NCBI GenBank assembly: GCA_023445495.1
Contig: JAEXLC010000135.1
Coordinates: forward strand, 1 to 38,041
Source: Pseudomonadota bacterium
GTDB taxonomy: Bacteria; Pseudomonadota; Alphaproteobacteria; Sphingomonadales; Sphingomonadaceae
Direction: 5' to 3'
Length of the DNA: 38,041 nt
In this document: positions 23,979 to 31,037 of the stretch, one piece after another
Layout of the letters: each line of letters starts with the position of its first letter
How positions within the stretch are numbered: the stretch's first letter is position 1
Position numbers and translations under genes: made by a program
Notes under the pieces: model-generated
The model's input: the letters and a program-made list of their open reading frames with translations, nothing else
Told to the model about the DNA's origin: nothing
Databases searched by the model: none

Positions 23979-25169
23979 TCAGTGCGCCTTCTGCGGATGG
24001 GTGAACTGGATCGCGACCGCCACGGCGGCAAACGCTCCGCCCAGCAGCGACACTGCCGTCCAGCCGCCGACCGACCACGCCCAGGTCGCCGCGCCCGATC
24101 CGGTCGCACCGCCGACGAACATCGCGCCCATGAAGATCGTGTTGAGCCGTGCCCGTGCCTCGGGCCGCAGCGCGAACACCACATGCTGGTGCGAGACGAG
24201 CGCGCCTTGCACGCCGAAATCGAGCAGGATCACGCCGATCACCATGCCGGCGATCGAGGCCCAGAGCCCGGTGAACGCCCAGCCGATCAGCACGCAGACC
24301 GCGCCGAGCAGGATCACCGGCCGCGGCCCCTTTCTGTCGGCGATCCGCCCGGCGATCGGGGCGGCAAGCACGCCCACCGCACCGATCACGCCGAACAGGC
24401 CAGCCACCTCGGCGCCCATGCCGAAGGCCGGCTCCTGCAGCCGCAGCGCCAGGATCGTCCAGAAGCCGCTGAACGCCGCGAACAACAGGCCCTGGGTGAT
24501 CGCGGCGTGGCGCAGCGCGCCGAACTCGCGCCACAGCCCGCCGAGCGAGCGGAGCAGCTGCGGATAGCGCAGGTCCGAATCCGGCGCGCTGTGCGGCAAG
24601 GCCAGCGCCATCACGCCGCCCGCGGCCAGCGCCAGCGGCACGCCCAGCCAGAACATCTCGCGCCAGCCGGCATGGGCGGCGACGAAGCCCGCCAGCGTCC
24701 GGCTGAGCAGGATGCCGCAGAGCAGCCCGGCCATGACGGTGCCCACCACCGCGCCGCGCTTCTCGGGCGGGGCGAGGTGCGCGGCGAGCGGCACCACCTG
24801 CTGCGCCACGGTGGCGGCGAAGCCCACCGCCACCGAAGCGGCGATGATCATCGCCGCGCTCGGCGCGATGGCGGCCAGCGCCAGCGCGCCGGCCAGCACG
24901 ACGAACTGGATCGCGATCAGCCGCTTGCGCTCTACCAGGTCGCCCAGCGGCACCAGCAGGAACAGGCCCAGCGCATAGCCGATCTGCGTCGCCGTCGGCA
25001 CCAGCACGGTCAACGCCCCGGGCAGGTCGCGCTGCATCACGCCCAGCATCGGCTGGCAGTAATAGATATTGGCGACCGCGATGCCCGCCGCGGCGGCCAT
25101 GGCGAAGATCAGCGGGCGGCCAAGCGCATCCGGTGCCGCGGGCGCGGCCTGGGGGGCGGTGCTGCTCAT
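23979..25169 (-). CDS. MFS transporter, DHA1-like drug or metabolite exporter
   Basis: This 396-aa inner-membrane protein has about 12 helices; the first region (GIAVANIYYCQPMLGVMQRD) and the loop motif LGDLVERKRLIA are typical of YnfM/AraJ-like exporters. ATG 25167-25169 has GGAG 7 bases upstream. It lies 18 bases downstream of the zinc-finger gene on the same strand and is probably co-transcribed with it. The substrate is not predictable. Confidence 0.9.
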   Translation of the reverse strand: MSSTAPQAAPAAPDALGRPLIFAMAAAAGIAVANIYYCQPMLGVMQRDLPGALTVLVPTATQIGYALGLFLLVPLGDLVERKRLIAIQFVVLAGALALAAIAPSAAMIIAASVAVGFAATVAQQVVPLAAHLAPPEKRGAVVGTVMAGLLCGILLSRTLAGFVAAHAGWREMFWLGVPLALAAGGVMALALPHSAPDSDLRYPQLLRSLGGLWREFGALRHAAITQGLLFAAFSGFWTILALRLQEPAFGMGAEVAGLFGVIGAVGVLAAPIAGRIADRKGPRPVILLGAVCVLIGWAFTGLWASIAGMVIGVILLDFGVQGALVSHQHVVFALRPEARARLNTIFMGAMFVGGATGSGAATWAWSVGGWTAVSLLGGAFAAVAVAIQFTHPQKAH

Positions 25170-25187
25170 TTGGGTTCTCCGAGGGGA

Positions 25188-25487
25188 TCAGTAGAAGCGG
25201 GGTATCGGCCCCAGCTGGGGTGTCTGGTCGGGCAGATCAACCTCGATCTCGTCGACATAGCACCAGCCCCAGCCTTCGGGCGGGTCATAGCCTTCGATGA
25301 TCGGGTGGCGGGTGGCGTTGAAATGGGCGCGGGCGTGGCGGTGTGGGCTCTGGTCGCAGCAGCCGACATGGCCGCAGGCGCGGCACAGCCGCAGATGCAC
25401 CCAGGGGCTGCCGATCTTCAGGCATTCCTCGCAACCGCGCGCGCTGGGCGTGACTTCGTTCACGGTCATCACATGCCGGCATTCCAT
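25188..25487 (-). CDS. UBP-type zinc-finger protein, 99 aa
   Basis: The protein is little more than one ZnF-UBP domain, the fold that in eukaryotes binds the ubiquitin C-terminus. Ligand pattern: C3 and H5, C19-x2-C22, C35-x2-C38, C43, H49 to H55, in contexts HLRLCRACGHVGCCD and HARAHFNATRHP. The start is ATG 25485-25487, with GGAAAGGG upstream; the longer frame adds an implausible 19-residue basic tail. The C-terminus is acidic and aromatic (DEIEVDLPDQ). Such stand-alone domains occur in many bacteria without ubiquitin, and their role is unknown. It appears to be in an operon with the MFS exporter downstream and is divergent from dps. Confidence 0.88.
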   Translation of the reverse strand: MECRHVMTVNEVTPSARGCEECLKIGSPWVHLRLCRACGHVGCCDQSPHRHARAHFNATRHPIIEGYDPPEGWGWCYVDEIEVDLPDQTPQLGPIPRFY

Positions 25488-25597
25488 CGGTGCGCCCTTT
25501 CCACTGTTCGGCTCCGCCTCGCATGGAACGGGGCGGCGGGCCAATCATACGAAGATGTTGCCCGGCGGTCGCCCCCTTCCGGGTAGGCCGGGGCCAC

Positions 25598-25624
25598 ACC
25601 TTGGTTTGGGTTGGCGCGGCGGGG
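25598..25624 (+). promoter_or_regulatory. 27-nt leader element shared with a lipoprotein gene (copy 1, before dps)
   Basis: The element runs ACCTTGGTTTGGGTTGG then CGCGGCGGGG and ends 61 bases before the dps start. Twenty-three of 27 bases match the copy at 29301-29327 in the same orientation relative to its gene. Both copies are followed by GCGCTCCC before the ribosome site. It could be a promoter for a shared regulator or an untranslated RNA element. It matches no sigma consensus I know. Confidence 0.5.
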
Positions 25625-25685
25625 CTCGACGACGATCTGCGCTCCCGTCTGGCGCATCCCCCGCGCCGCGCTCCAGGAGAAACCG

Positions 25686-26201
25686 ATGACGCTCATCACG
25701 CCCGCCCAGCGCAAGCTCGGCACGCCCACCGACCTTGGCGAAAGCGCCACCCGCGACATTTCGGGCGGCCTCAAGGCGCTGCTCGCCGATGTGTTCGCGC
25801 TCTACCTCAAGACCAAGAACTTCCACTGGCACATGAGCGGCCCGAACTTCCGCGACTATCACCTGATGCTCGACGAGCAGGGCGACCAGATCTTCGCGAT
25901 GACCGATGTGATCGCCGAGCGTGCCCGCAAGATCGGCGGCACCACGATCCGCTCGATCTCGGACATCGCCGGCAAGCAGCGCATCCTCGACAACAATGCC
26001 GACTATGTCGATCCGCAGGACATGCTGGCCGAGCTGCACGGCGATAACAAGCAGCTCGTCGCCGCGCTGCGCCGCGTGCACGAGCTGTGCGACGCCTATT
26101 CGGACGTCGCCACCGCGAGCCTGATCGAAGTGTGGATCGACGAGGGCGAGCGCCGCGCCTGGTTCCTTTACGAGGCCTGCCGCACGCCCGAGATGGTGTG
26201 A
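25686..26201 (+). CDS. dps: Dps-family DNA-binding ferritin-like protein
   Basis: This 171-aa subunit of a dodecameric cage oxidises Fe(II) with H2O2 and protects DNA. The inter-subunit ferroxidase ligands align with known Dps: H47 (KNFHWHMSG), H59, D63, D74 and E78 (TDVIAERARKIGG). A Lys/Arg-containing N-terminal tail may contact DNA. The start is ATG 25686 behind CAGGAG; the frame upstream is leader. It is monocistronic, with a strong terminator after it and the 27-nt shared element before it, and is divergent from the zinc-finger gene. Stress or stationary-phase induction is expected for the family. Confidence 0.95.
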   Translation: MTLITPAQRKLGTPTDLGESATRDISGGLKALLADVFALYLKTKNFHWHMSGPNFRDYHLMLDEQGDQIFAMTDVIAERARKIGGTTIRSISDIAGKQRILDNNADYVDPQDMLAELHGDNKQLVAALRRVHELCDAYSDVATASLIEVWIDEGERRAWFLYEACRTPEMV

Positions 26202-26242
26202 TCCCCGCCGCCCGCGATGGGCGGCAACCCGCAAGCCGGAAT

Positions 26243-26277
26243 GGCCGCTGGAGACGGATTGCGCTCCGGCGGCCTTT
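26243..26277 (+). terminator. Intrinsic terminator of dps
   Basis: GGCCGCTGGAG and CTCCGGCGGCC form an 11-bp stem (one G-T pair) around a 10-base loop, followed by TTT, 41 bases after the dps stop and 16 bases before the next gene. Confidence 0.65.
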
Positions 26278-26293
26278 GGTCCAGCATCGATGG

Positions 26294-26764
26294 ATGCGGG
26301 CAATTCTCTGCCTTGGGCTGATCGCGGCAAGCGTGCCGGCCGGACCCTCCCAGCCGGAGATGCGGACCTATGGGTCATGGCATGTTGTGAGCATCTCCAG
26401 CACGTCCGGCGCGGGCAACGACGATGCTTCCGTGATCCTTGTCCAGGGCGACCAGCCCGATGTCATGCAGGTCAGCTGGGATCAGGGCGGCCCGGTCTGG
26501 GTCTCGATCGACATCGACAAATGCGCCGGCGAGGAGGATTTCGAGGCCTCCTATTCCGTTCCCGTCCAGGACTGGATGCGCCAATCGCGCCGCGAGGTCC
26601 AAATCCGCCTGCGGGCCGACATGGCCGGCTGGCTCCGGCAGGCGCGGCTGAAGTGCGGCAATGCCGCTTCGGTCAGGGCCTTCAGGCTGACGCGCCTCGG
26701 CGAGGCGGCTGCCGACTTTCACGATCGGCTGCGCGACTATGCGGGCGGTGCAACGGGCCGCTAA
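26294..26764 (+). CDS. Secreted protein of unknown function, 156 aa
   Basis: I do not recognise this family. ATG 26294 begins a short signal peptide (MRAILCLGLIAASVPAG); the long open frame upstream is out-of-frame dps sequence. The mature part has beta-type stretches (WHVVSISSTSGAGNDDASVI, VWVSIDIDK), two Cys (CAGEED and LKCGN) and a basic helical tail. The ribosome site is weak. It runs convergently into the next gene with only 13 bases between stops, so no room remains for a separate terminator. Confidence 0.6.
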   Translation: MRAILCLGLIAASVPAGPSQPEMRTYGSWHVVSISSTSGAGNDDASVILVQGDQPDVMQVSWDQGGPVWVSIDIDKCAGEEDFEASYSVPVQDWMRQSRREVQIRLRADMAGWLRQARLKCGNAASVRAFRLTRLGEAAADFHDRLRDYAGGATGR

Positions 26765-26777
26765 GCGCCGGAACCGC

Positions 26778-27395
26778 TCAGAGCGGCTTGCCGTCCTTGT
26801 CGAGTATCTCCATCCGATAGGAGCAGCCATAGAGAGTCTTGCCCGGATGGCTGGTCGCGTTGGAGATGCTGCGCGCGACCACCATATGGCTGCCGAACGA
26901 CTCTGCGTTCGCCGCGGGTTCGGTCTTCTCCGAGACGATCTTCTCGCCCAGGAACTTGCGGAACTTCATCCCCGCCGCGACCTCGGCATAGCTCTTGCCG
27001 CTGGAGCGGGCGAGGTCGGCGATCATCGGATCGGGGTCCATCGCGTTCGCGACATTCTGGCCGCGCGCGACTTCCGCCGGATCGGCAACATCGAGGATCG
27101 CCAGCATCGCATTGGCGGAGAAGGCGATCCGGGAGGTGCGGTAGCGGCCTGCCACGGTGATCGGCTTCGGCAGTTCATATTCGCTGAGGAAGGGATTGGG
27201 GGAATCGATCTTCTTCCAGCCCCGCGCCTGGCCCACGCCGTCCGCCTCGCTCACCGAAAGCGCGAAGCCGGTATAGTCGGGCACCGACAGCCGGCACTCG
27301 ATCGCGTCGGCTTCGCTGATCCGCGACGGGTCCGGCGCATCCTGGTGGAGCGGGGCGATCGGGGTGAGAGCGACAAGCGCGAGCAAGCGGTACAT
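26778..27395 (-). CDS. Exported protein of unknown function, 205 aa
   Basis: This family is not recognised. The chosen start, ATG 27393-27395, gives an N-terminal signal-like helix (MYRLLALVALTPIAPL); a start 13 codons earlier would put RRRDR before it. The mature region is mixed alpha/beta with two Cys (IECRLS and GCSYRM, the latter near the C-terminus), which could pair in the periplasm. It is probably monocistronic. A 5-bp hairpin spans the convergent stop region. Confidence 0.6.
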   Translation of the reverse strand: MYRLLALVALTPIAPLHQDAPDPSRISEADAIECRLSVPDYTGFALSVSEADGVGQARGWKKIDSPNPFLSEYELPKPITVAGRYRTSRIAFSANAMLAILDVADPAEVARGQNVANAMDPDPMIADLARSSGKSYAEVAAGMKFRKFLGEKIVSEKTEPAANAESFGSHMVVARSISNATSHPGKTLYGCSYRMEILDKDGKPL

Positions 27396-27430
27396 GTCGC
27401 CGGCATAGCAGCGATCACGGCGCCGGATAA

Positions 27431-27462
27431 GCAAAAGGGCCCGTCCCGCAGGACGAGCCCTT
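27431..27462 (-). terminator. Intrinsic terminator of the chloroperoxidase-like gene
   Basis: On the minus strand AAGGGCTCGTCC pairs with GGACGGGCCCTT (12 bp, one G-T pair) around a 4-base loop, then TTTTGCTT runs on from the stem. It starts 19 bases after the stop at 27482. Confidence 0.8.
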
Positions 27463-27481
27463 CCCCGTGCAGGCCGGGAGC

Positions 27482-28318
27482 TCAGGCCTTCACGAATGCC
27501 AGCAGGTCGGCGTTGATCACATCGCCGTGCGTGGTCAGCATGCCGTGCGGATAGCCCGCATAGATCTTGAGCTCGGCGTTCGGGATCAGCTTGGCCTGCA
27601 GCTCGGCCGCTTCCTTGTAGGGCACGACCTGGTCGTCATCGCCCTGCAGCACCAGCGTCGGCACGGTGATCGCCTTCAGGTCCTCGGTCTGGTCGGTTTC
27701 CGAGAAGGCCTTGATGCCGAGATAATGGGCCTGCGCGCTGCCCGTCATGCCCTGGCGCCACCAGTTGCGGATCACGCCTTCCGAGACGGCCGCACCCGGA
27801 CGGTTGAAGCCGTAGAAGGGGCCCGAGGCGAAATCGAGGAAGAACTGGGCGCGGTTGGCGGCAAGGCCGGCGCGGATCCCGTCGAACACTTCGATCGGCA
27901 GGCCGTTGGGATAGGCTTCGGTCTTGAGCATGATCGGCGGCACGGCGCTGACCAGCACGGCCTTGGCGACACGGCCCTGCGGCTGGCCATAGCGCGCGAC
28001 ATAGGCCGCGACTTCGCCACCGCCGGTCGAGTGGCCGATATGCACGGCGTTGCGCAGGTCGAGATGCTCGGCGACGGCCGAGGCATCGGCGGCATAATGC
28101 GCCATGTCATGGCCTTCGCTCACCTGGGCCGAGCGGCCATGGCCGCGGCGGTCATGCGCCACGACGCGGTAGCCGTTGTTCAGGAAGAACAGCATCTGGC
28201 CGTCCCAGTCGTCCGACGACAGCGGCCAGCCATGGTGGAAGACGATCGGCTGGGCATCCTTGGGGCCCCAGTCCTTGTAGAAGATCTCGGTGCCGTCCTG
28301 CGTGGTGATCGTAGCCAT
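27482..28318 (-). CDS. Alpha/beta hydrolase, non-heme chloroperoxidase type
   Basis: This 278-aa cofactor-free hydrolase is of the bacterial haloperoxidase/perhydrolase group. Catalytic triad: S97 in GHSTGG, Asp around 227-229 (LQGDDDQVVP) and H258 (YPHGM). The oxyanion region HHGWPLSSDDW and HDRRGHGRS are typical. ATG 28316-28318 follows GGAG at 8 bases; the open frame upstream adds an unrelated 32 residues. There is no signal peptide. Members are often stress-induced esterases; the natural substrate is rarely known, and halogenation in vitro is a side activity. Functional link to the halogenase 12 kb away is not implied. Confidence 0.93.
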   Translation of the reverse strand: MATITTQDGTEIFYKDWGPKDAQPIVFHHGWPLSSDDWDGQMLFFLNNGYRVVAHDRRGHGRSAQVSEGHDMAHYAADASAVAEHLDLRNAVHIGHSTGGGEVAAYVARYGQPQGRVAKAVLVSAVPPIMLKTEAYPNGLPIEVFDGIRAGLAANRAQFFLDFASGPFYGFNRPGAAVSEGVIRNWWRQGMTGSAQAHYLGIKAFSETDQTEDLKAITVPTLVLQGDDDQVVPYKEAAELQAKLIPNAELKIYAGYPHGMLTTHGDVINADLLAFVKA

Positions 28319-28506
28319 GTCGAATACTCCAGCGTCTTGGTTGAGGGCGGCCGGAGCGGGGGAACCCCGGCTGCTGGGATCGATATCGGGCACCCGATTT
28401 GTGACCGCCATCATACAGGAGTTTGGGGCGTGCGACCGGCGGATACGAAAGCGCGCCGGAAGCCCTGGGGCCGCCGGCGCGCCGCGCGTTCCGCCTGTGC
28501 GTCAGG

Positions 28507-28806
28507 TCACTGGCGCTGGCGGCAATTGTCCTCGCGGCCCGGCTTGCACGCCGGATAGGCCTTGAGCGGCGCCGGGGCGGGATAGGCCTGGCTGGGGGTG
28601 AGCGTCTGCGGCACGAACACCACCTGGGTGGTCGGGGTCACCGGGCCCGAAAAGGGCGAATTGGCCGGCTGGTAGCCGCCCGGGGTTTCCTCGGCGCGGA
28701 AGCCGCTGGCGTCGGTGAAGATGCGGGCGTCCTGGGGAACGTCCTGTGCCTGGGCAATGCCGGTTCCGAAGGCGATCAGGGCGGCAGCGATCATCATCTT
28801 CTTCAT
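28507..28806 (-). CDS. Small secreted proline-rich protein, 99 aa
   Basis: The family is unknown. AAGGAG lies about 8 bases upstream of ATG 28804-28806. A signal peptide (MKKMMIAAALIAFGTGIAQAQ) precedes a proline-rich mature part of about 78 residues (TPGGYQPANSPFSGPVTPTT), ending in a two-Cys basic tail (ACKPGREDNCRQRQ). Low complexity suggests an extended periplasmic or surface protein. An A/T-rich 30-base dyad lies about 70 bases upstream, a probable control site. Confidence 0.7.
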   Translation of the reverse strand: MKKMMIAAALIAFGTGIAQAQDVPQDARIFTDASGFRAEETPGGYQPANSPFSGPVTPTTQVVFVPQTLTPSQAYPAPAPLKAYPACKPGREDNCRQRQ

Positions 28807-28873
28807 GAGTCATCTCCTTGCGTCGGGGGGTATTGGCAGGACCGATCTAGGGCAGTTCGAAGCCGGTTCTCAG

Positions 28874-28903
28874 AATACGATGGTTTGCATAAACCATTGT
28901 ATT
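28874..28903. promoter_or_regulatory. A/T-rich 30-base dyad between two minus-strand genes
   Basis: AATACGATGGTTT (28874-28886) and AAACCATTGTATT (28891-28903) pair over 13 positions (one G-T) around GCAT. It touches the stop of the lipoprotein gene and lies 68 bases upstream of the proline-rich protein gene. There is no following U-tract on the minus strand, so an operator is as likely as a terminator. Its A/T content stands out strongly. Confidence 0.5.
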
Positions 28904-29264
28904 AGTTCGATTGTTGTGGAGTCATCAGCGTCATCACCTGCGCGCGGAAGGCCGCGATGCGGGCACGATCGGCGGCCAGGTCATGGTTGGGCCGGGCGAT
29001 TGCATTGGGGCAATCGGCGGCGATGAGTATGTCGGTCATCTGGTCGGCGGTAAGCGTCGGCGCGCGGGTGCGCATGTCCGCCACGGCGGTGGCGACGGTG
29101 TTTGCCCGGTCCGGGCCGGCCAGGCGCTGGCTCAGCCCTTCGAGATAGTCGGAGCCGATGGCCGGCGGCGCGACATCGGCGAAGGCGGGGCACTGGACCT
29201 GCGCTTTCGGGGCAGTGGCGCAGCCGCCGGCCAGCAGCAGCACGCACAGGGGCAAGATTCGCAT
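28902..29264 (-). CDS. Small lipoprotein, 120 aa, unknown function
   Basis: ATG 29262-29264 follows AAGGAG at 8 bases and begins MRILPLCVLLLAGGC, a signal peptide with lipobox LAGGC for lipid attachment at C15. The open frame continues upstream in phase, but that part is leader with the 27-nt shared element. The mature part is helical, with two further Cys (VQCPAF and ADCPNA) and no recognised domain. It is divergent from the bicupin gene across 161 bases. Confidence 0.72.
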   Translation of the reverse strand: MRILPLCVLLLAGGCATAPKAQVQCPAFADVAPPAIGSDYLEGLSQRLAGPDRANTVATAVADMRTRAPTLTADQMTDILIAADCPNAIARPNHDLAADRARIAAFRAQVMTLMTPQQSN

Positions 29265-29300
29265 CGGGGCATCTCCTTCGCGCTTCGAAGTGGGAGCGCG

Positions 29301-29327
29301 CCCGGCGGCACCAATCCAAACCAAGGT
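29301..29327 (-). promoter_or_regulatory. 27-nt leader element shared with dps (copy 2, before the lipoprotein gene)
   Basis: Read on the minus strand it is ACCTTGGTTTGGATTGG then TGCCGCCGGG, ending 36 bases before the lipoprotein start, with GCGCTCCC just after. It differs from the dps copy at four of 27 positions. Orientation towards the downstream gene is the same in both. Confidence 0.5.
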
Positions 29328-29425
29328 TGGGGGCATATCTGGGTAGGGGTGGGCGTGGCGCCTGAGAGGCCCAATTCCCCTGCACCGGCTGCGTGCGACG
29401 CGCGGCACCTTCAGGAGGAAAGACC

Positions 29426-30469
29426 ATGGCCGCATCCCGGCACGTACGTTCGCTGCTTCACGCCGAGCCCGTCTATCAGGGCGAGCTCGGCTCGGTGCGC
29501 AGGATCACCGCGGACGAGTTTCCGATGCTCCGCCGCATGGCGATCAAGCGGCTGGTGATCGCCCCCGGCGCGATCCGCGAGCCGCACTGGCACGCCAATG
29601 CCGACGAACTGGCCTATTGCCTGTCGGGCGAGCTGCTCGTCTCGGTGCTCGACACCGCCGATGTCTTCGGCCGCTTCACCATTTCGGCCGGCGAGATGTT
29701 CCACATCGCCACCGGCTCGCTCCACACGATCGAGAATGTCGGCGACAGCGAAGCGGAGCTCATCATCGTGTTCAGCAACGAGCGGCCCGAGGATTTCACG
29801 CTCCAGGCCGCGTTCGGCGCGATGAGCGACGCGGTGCTCGGCAACACCTTCACCCTGCCGGCGCAGGATTTCGCGCCGATCCGCCGCGACACGTCGAGCG
29901 CGCGCTATCTGGTGCAGCGCAGCGGCCCGGCCGAAGTGCCGGCATCGGCGGCCTATCCCGATCCGCACAAGTTCAGCGTGGCCGGGCAGACGCCGCCGAT
30001 CGACTTCCCCTATGGCACCGCCCAGCTCGCCCGCGCCCAGTTCTGGCCGGCGCTGCGGCATCTCTCGATGTATTCGATCGACGTGCGCGAGAACGGCATG
30101 CGCGAGCCGCACTGGCATCCCGACACGGCGGAGATGGGCTATGTCCACAAGGGCCGCGCCCGCATGTCTATCCTCGACCCGGACGGCAGCGTCGACACCT
30201 ATCTGCTCGAGCCGGGCGACACCTATTTCATCCCGCGCTCCTATCCGCACCAGATCGAGGTGCTGAGCGAGGAGGACATCCACTTCCTGGTGTTCTTCGA
30301 CCAGCCCATGCCGGAGGATGTCGGCTATCGCGCGGCGACTTCGTCCTTCTCGAAGGAGGTGCTGGCAGCGACCTTCGGCGTCGCGCCGGACGCGGTCCCG
30401 CCGCTGCCGCTGACCCCGGTCGACCCGCTGATCGTGCCGCGGGTAAATGATCTCGATCCGGTGAAGTGA
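29426..30469 (+). CDS. Bicupin, oxalate decarboxylase-like
   Basis: This 347-aa cytoplasmic protein has two cupin domains, each with a complete metal site: H54, H56, E61, H100 (EPHWHANADEL, GSLHTIEN) and H229, H231, E236, H275 (EPHWHPDTAEM, SYPHQIE). The arrangement is that of Mn-dependent oxalate decarboxylases, but the active-site lid motif SENST is not evident: the aligned stretch reads NERPEDFTLQ with an Asp/Glu still near. Substrate is therefore open. ATG 29426 has AGGAGG upstream; there is no signal peptide, and the 11 codons before it are spurious. It is monocistronic, with a palindromic element after it. Confidence 0.88.
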   Translation: MAASRHVRSLLHAEPVYQGELGSVRRITADEFPMLRRMAIKRLVIAPGAIREPHWHANADELAYCLSGELLVSVLDTADVFGRFTISAGEMFHIATGSLHTIENVGDSEAELIIVFSNERPEDFTLQAAFGAMSDAVLGNTFTLPAQDFAPIRRDTSSARYLVQRSGPAEVPASAAYPDPHKFSVAGQTPPIDFPYGTAQLARAQFWPALRHLSMYSIDVRENGMREPHWHPDTAEMGYVHKGRARMSILDPDGSVDTYLLEPGDTYFIPRSYPHQIEVLSEEDIHFLVFFDQPMPEDVGYRAATSSFSKEVLAATFGVAPDAVPPLPLTPVDPLIVPRVNDLDPVK

Positions 30470-30513
30470 GGTTCGGGGCGGGGGCGTCCGCGCTCCCGCC
30501 TCGCGTTCGTTTC

Positions 30514-30593
30514 CGTCATCTAGGCGAAAGCCGGGATCTCAGGCGATGGCAGGTAAGGGGCCGCACGAGATCCCGGCTTTCGCCGGGATGACG
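30514..30593. repeat. Inverted-repeat element with 27-base arms
   Basis: Arms 30514-30540 and 30567-30593 are inverted copies with two mismatches, built on the core GGCGAAAGCCGGGATCTC, separated by 26 bases. Each arm contains a smaller GGC/GCC hairpin. The sequence is of the kind seen dispersed in sphingomonad intergenic DNA. It fills the gap between the convergent bicupin and receiver genes. Confidence 0.8.
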
Positions 30594-30602
30594 CCATTGG
30601 AC

Positions 30603-30971
30603 TTAAGCCACCCCCTCGATCGCATCCAGCAACAGGTCCGGATCGATCGGCTTGGTCAGGAACGCCCTGGCGCCGGCGCCGAGCGCCTGGGCCTGCGAGG
30701 CGGGGGTGGGGAAGGCGGTCATCACGATCATCGCGCAGTCGCAGCCCAGCCGGCCGATCTCGGCCTGCAGCTCGAGCCCGGTCATGCCCGGCATGTGCAG
30801 GTCGGTGACGATCCAGTCGAAGCGCGCGGGGTTGCCGGCTAGCAGCGCCTCAGCGCTGTCGAACAATTCGCTGGCAAGGCCCGCCGAGCGCAGCAGGCTG
30901 TTCAGGCTTCCCCGGATGCCAGGGTCGTCATCGACGATCGCGACGCGTGGGGAGGGAGGCAATTCGGTCAC
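30603..30971 (-). CDS. Stand-alone receiver domain response regulator
   Basis: The 122-aa protein is a receiver only: acidic D14-D15-D16, phospho-acceptor D57 (IVTDLHMPGM), T85 and K107 (LTKPID). It has no output domain. The first 60 residues closely resemble those of the FixJ-like regulator upstream (DDDPGIRGSLNSLLRSAGLA against DDDDGIRGSLGSLFRSAGLA), so it looks like a duplicate that lost its HTH. Start is GTG 30969-30971 with a poor ribosome site. A GTATGAT box at 31031-31037 could be its own promoter. It may act as a phosphate sink or compete for the neighbouring kinases. Confidence 0.88.
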   Translation of the reverse strand: MTELPPSPRVAIVDDDPGIRGSLNSLLRSAGLASELFDSAEALLAGNPARFDWIVTDLHMPGMTGLELQAEIGRLGCDCAMIVMTAFPTPASQAQALGAGARAFLTKPIDPDLLLDAIEGVA

Positions 30972-31037
30972 TCTGGTTACTCGGATAGCGTTCTAGACTA
31001 CCCATTTGGGCTAGTCCGCCCGCACGCGCCATCATAC

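Noticed and set aside
25525..25549. GGAAC before dps as a general stress promoter
   Set aside because: After a 16-base spacer the sequence is CATA, not CGTT, and no other spacing restores a match.
23904..25586. 560-codon open frame on the plus strand opposite the MFS exporter and zinc-finger genes
   Set aside because: It is antisense shadow; the minus-strand proteins have proper ribosome sites, helices and zinc ligands.
27482..28318. Functional pairing of the chloroperoxidase-like hydrolase with the flavin halogenase
   Set aside because: The genes are 10.6 kb apart in different transcription units, the mechanisms are unrelated, and the hydrolase name reflects an in vitro side activity.
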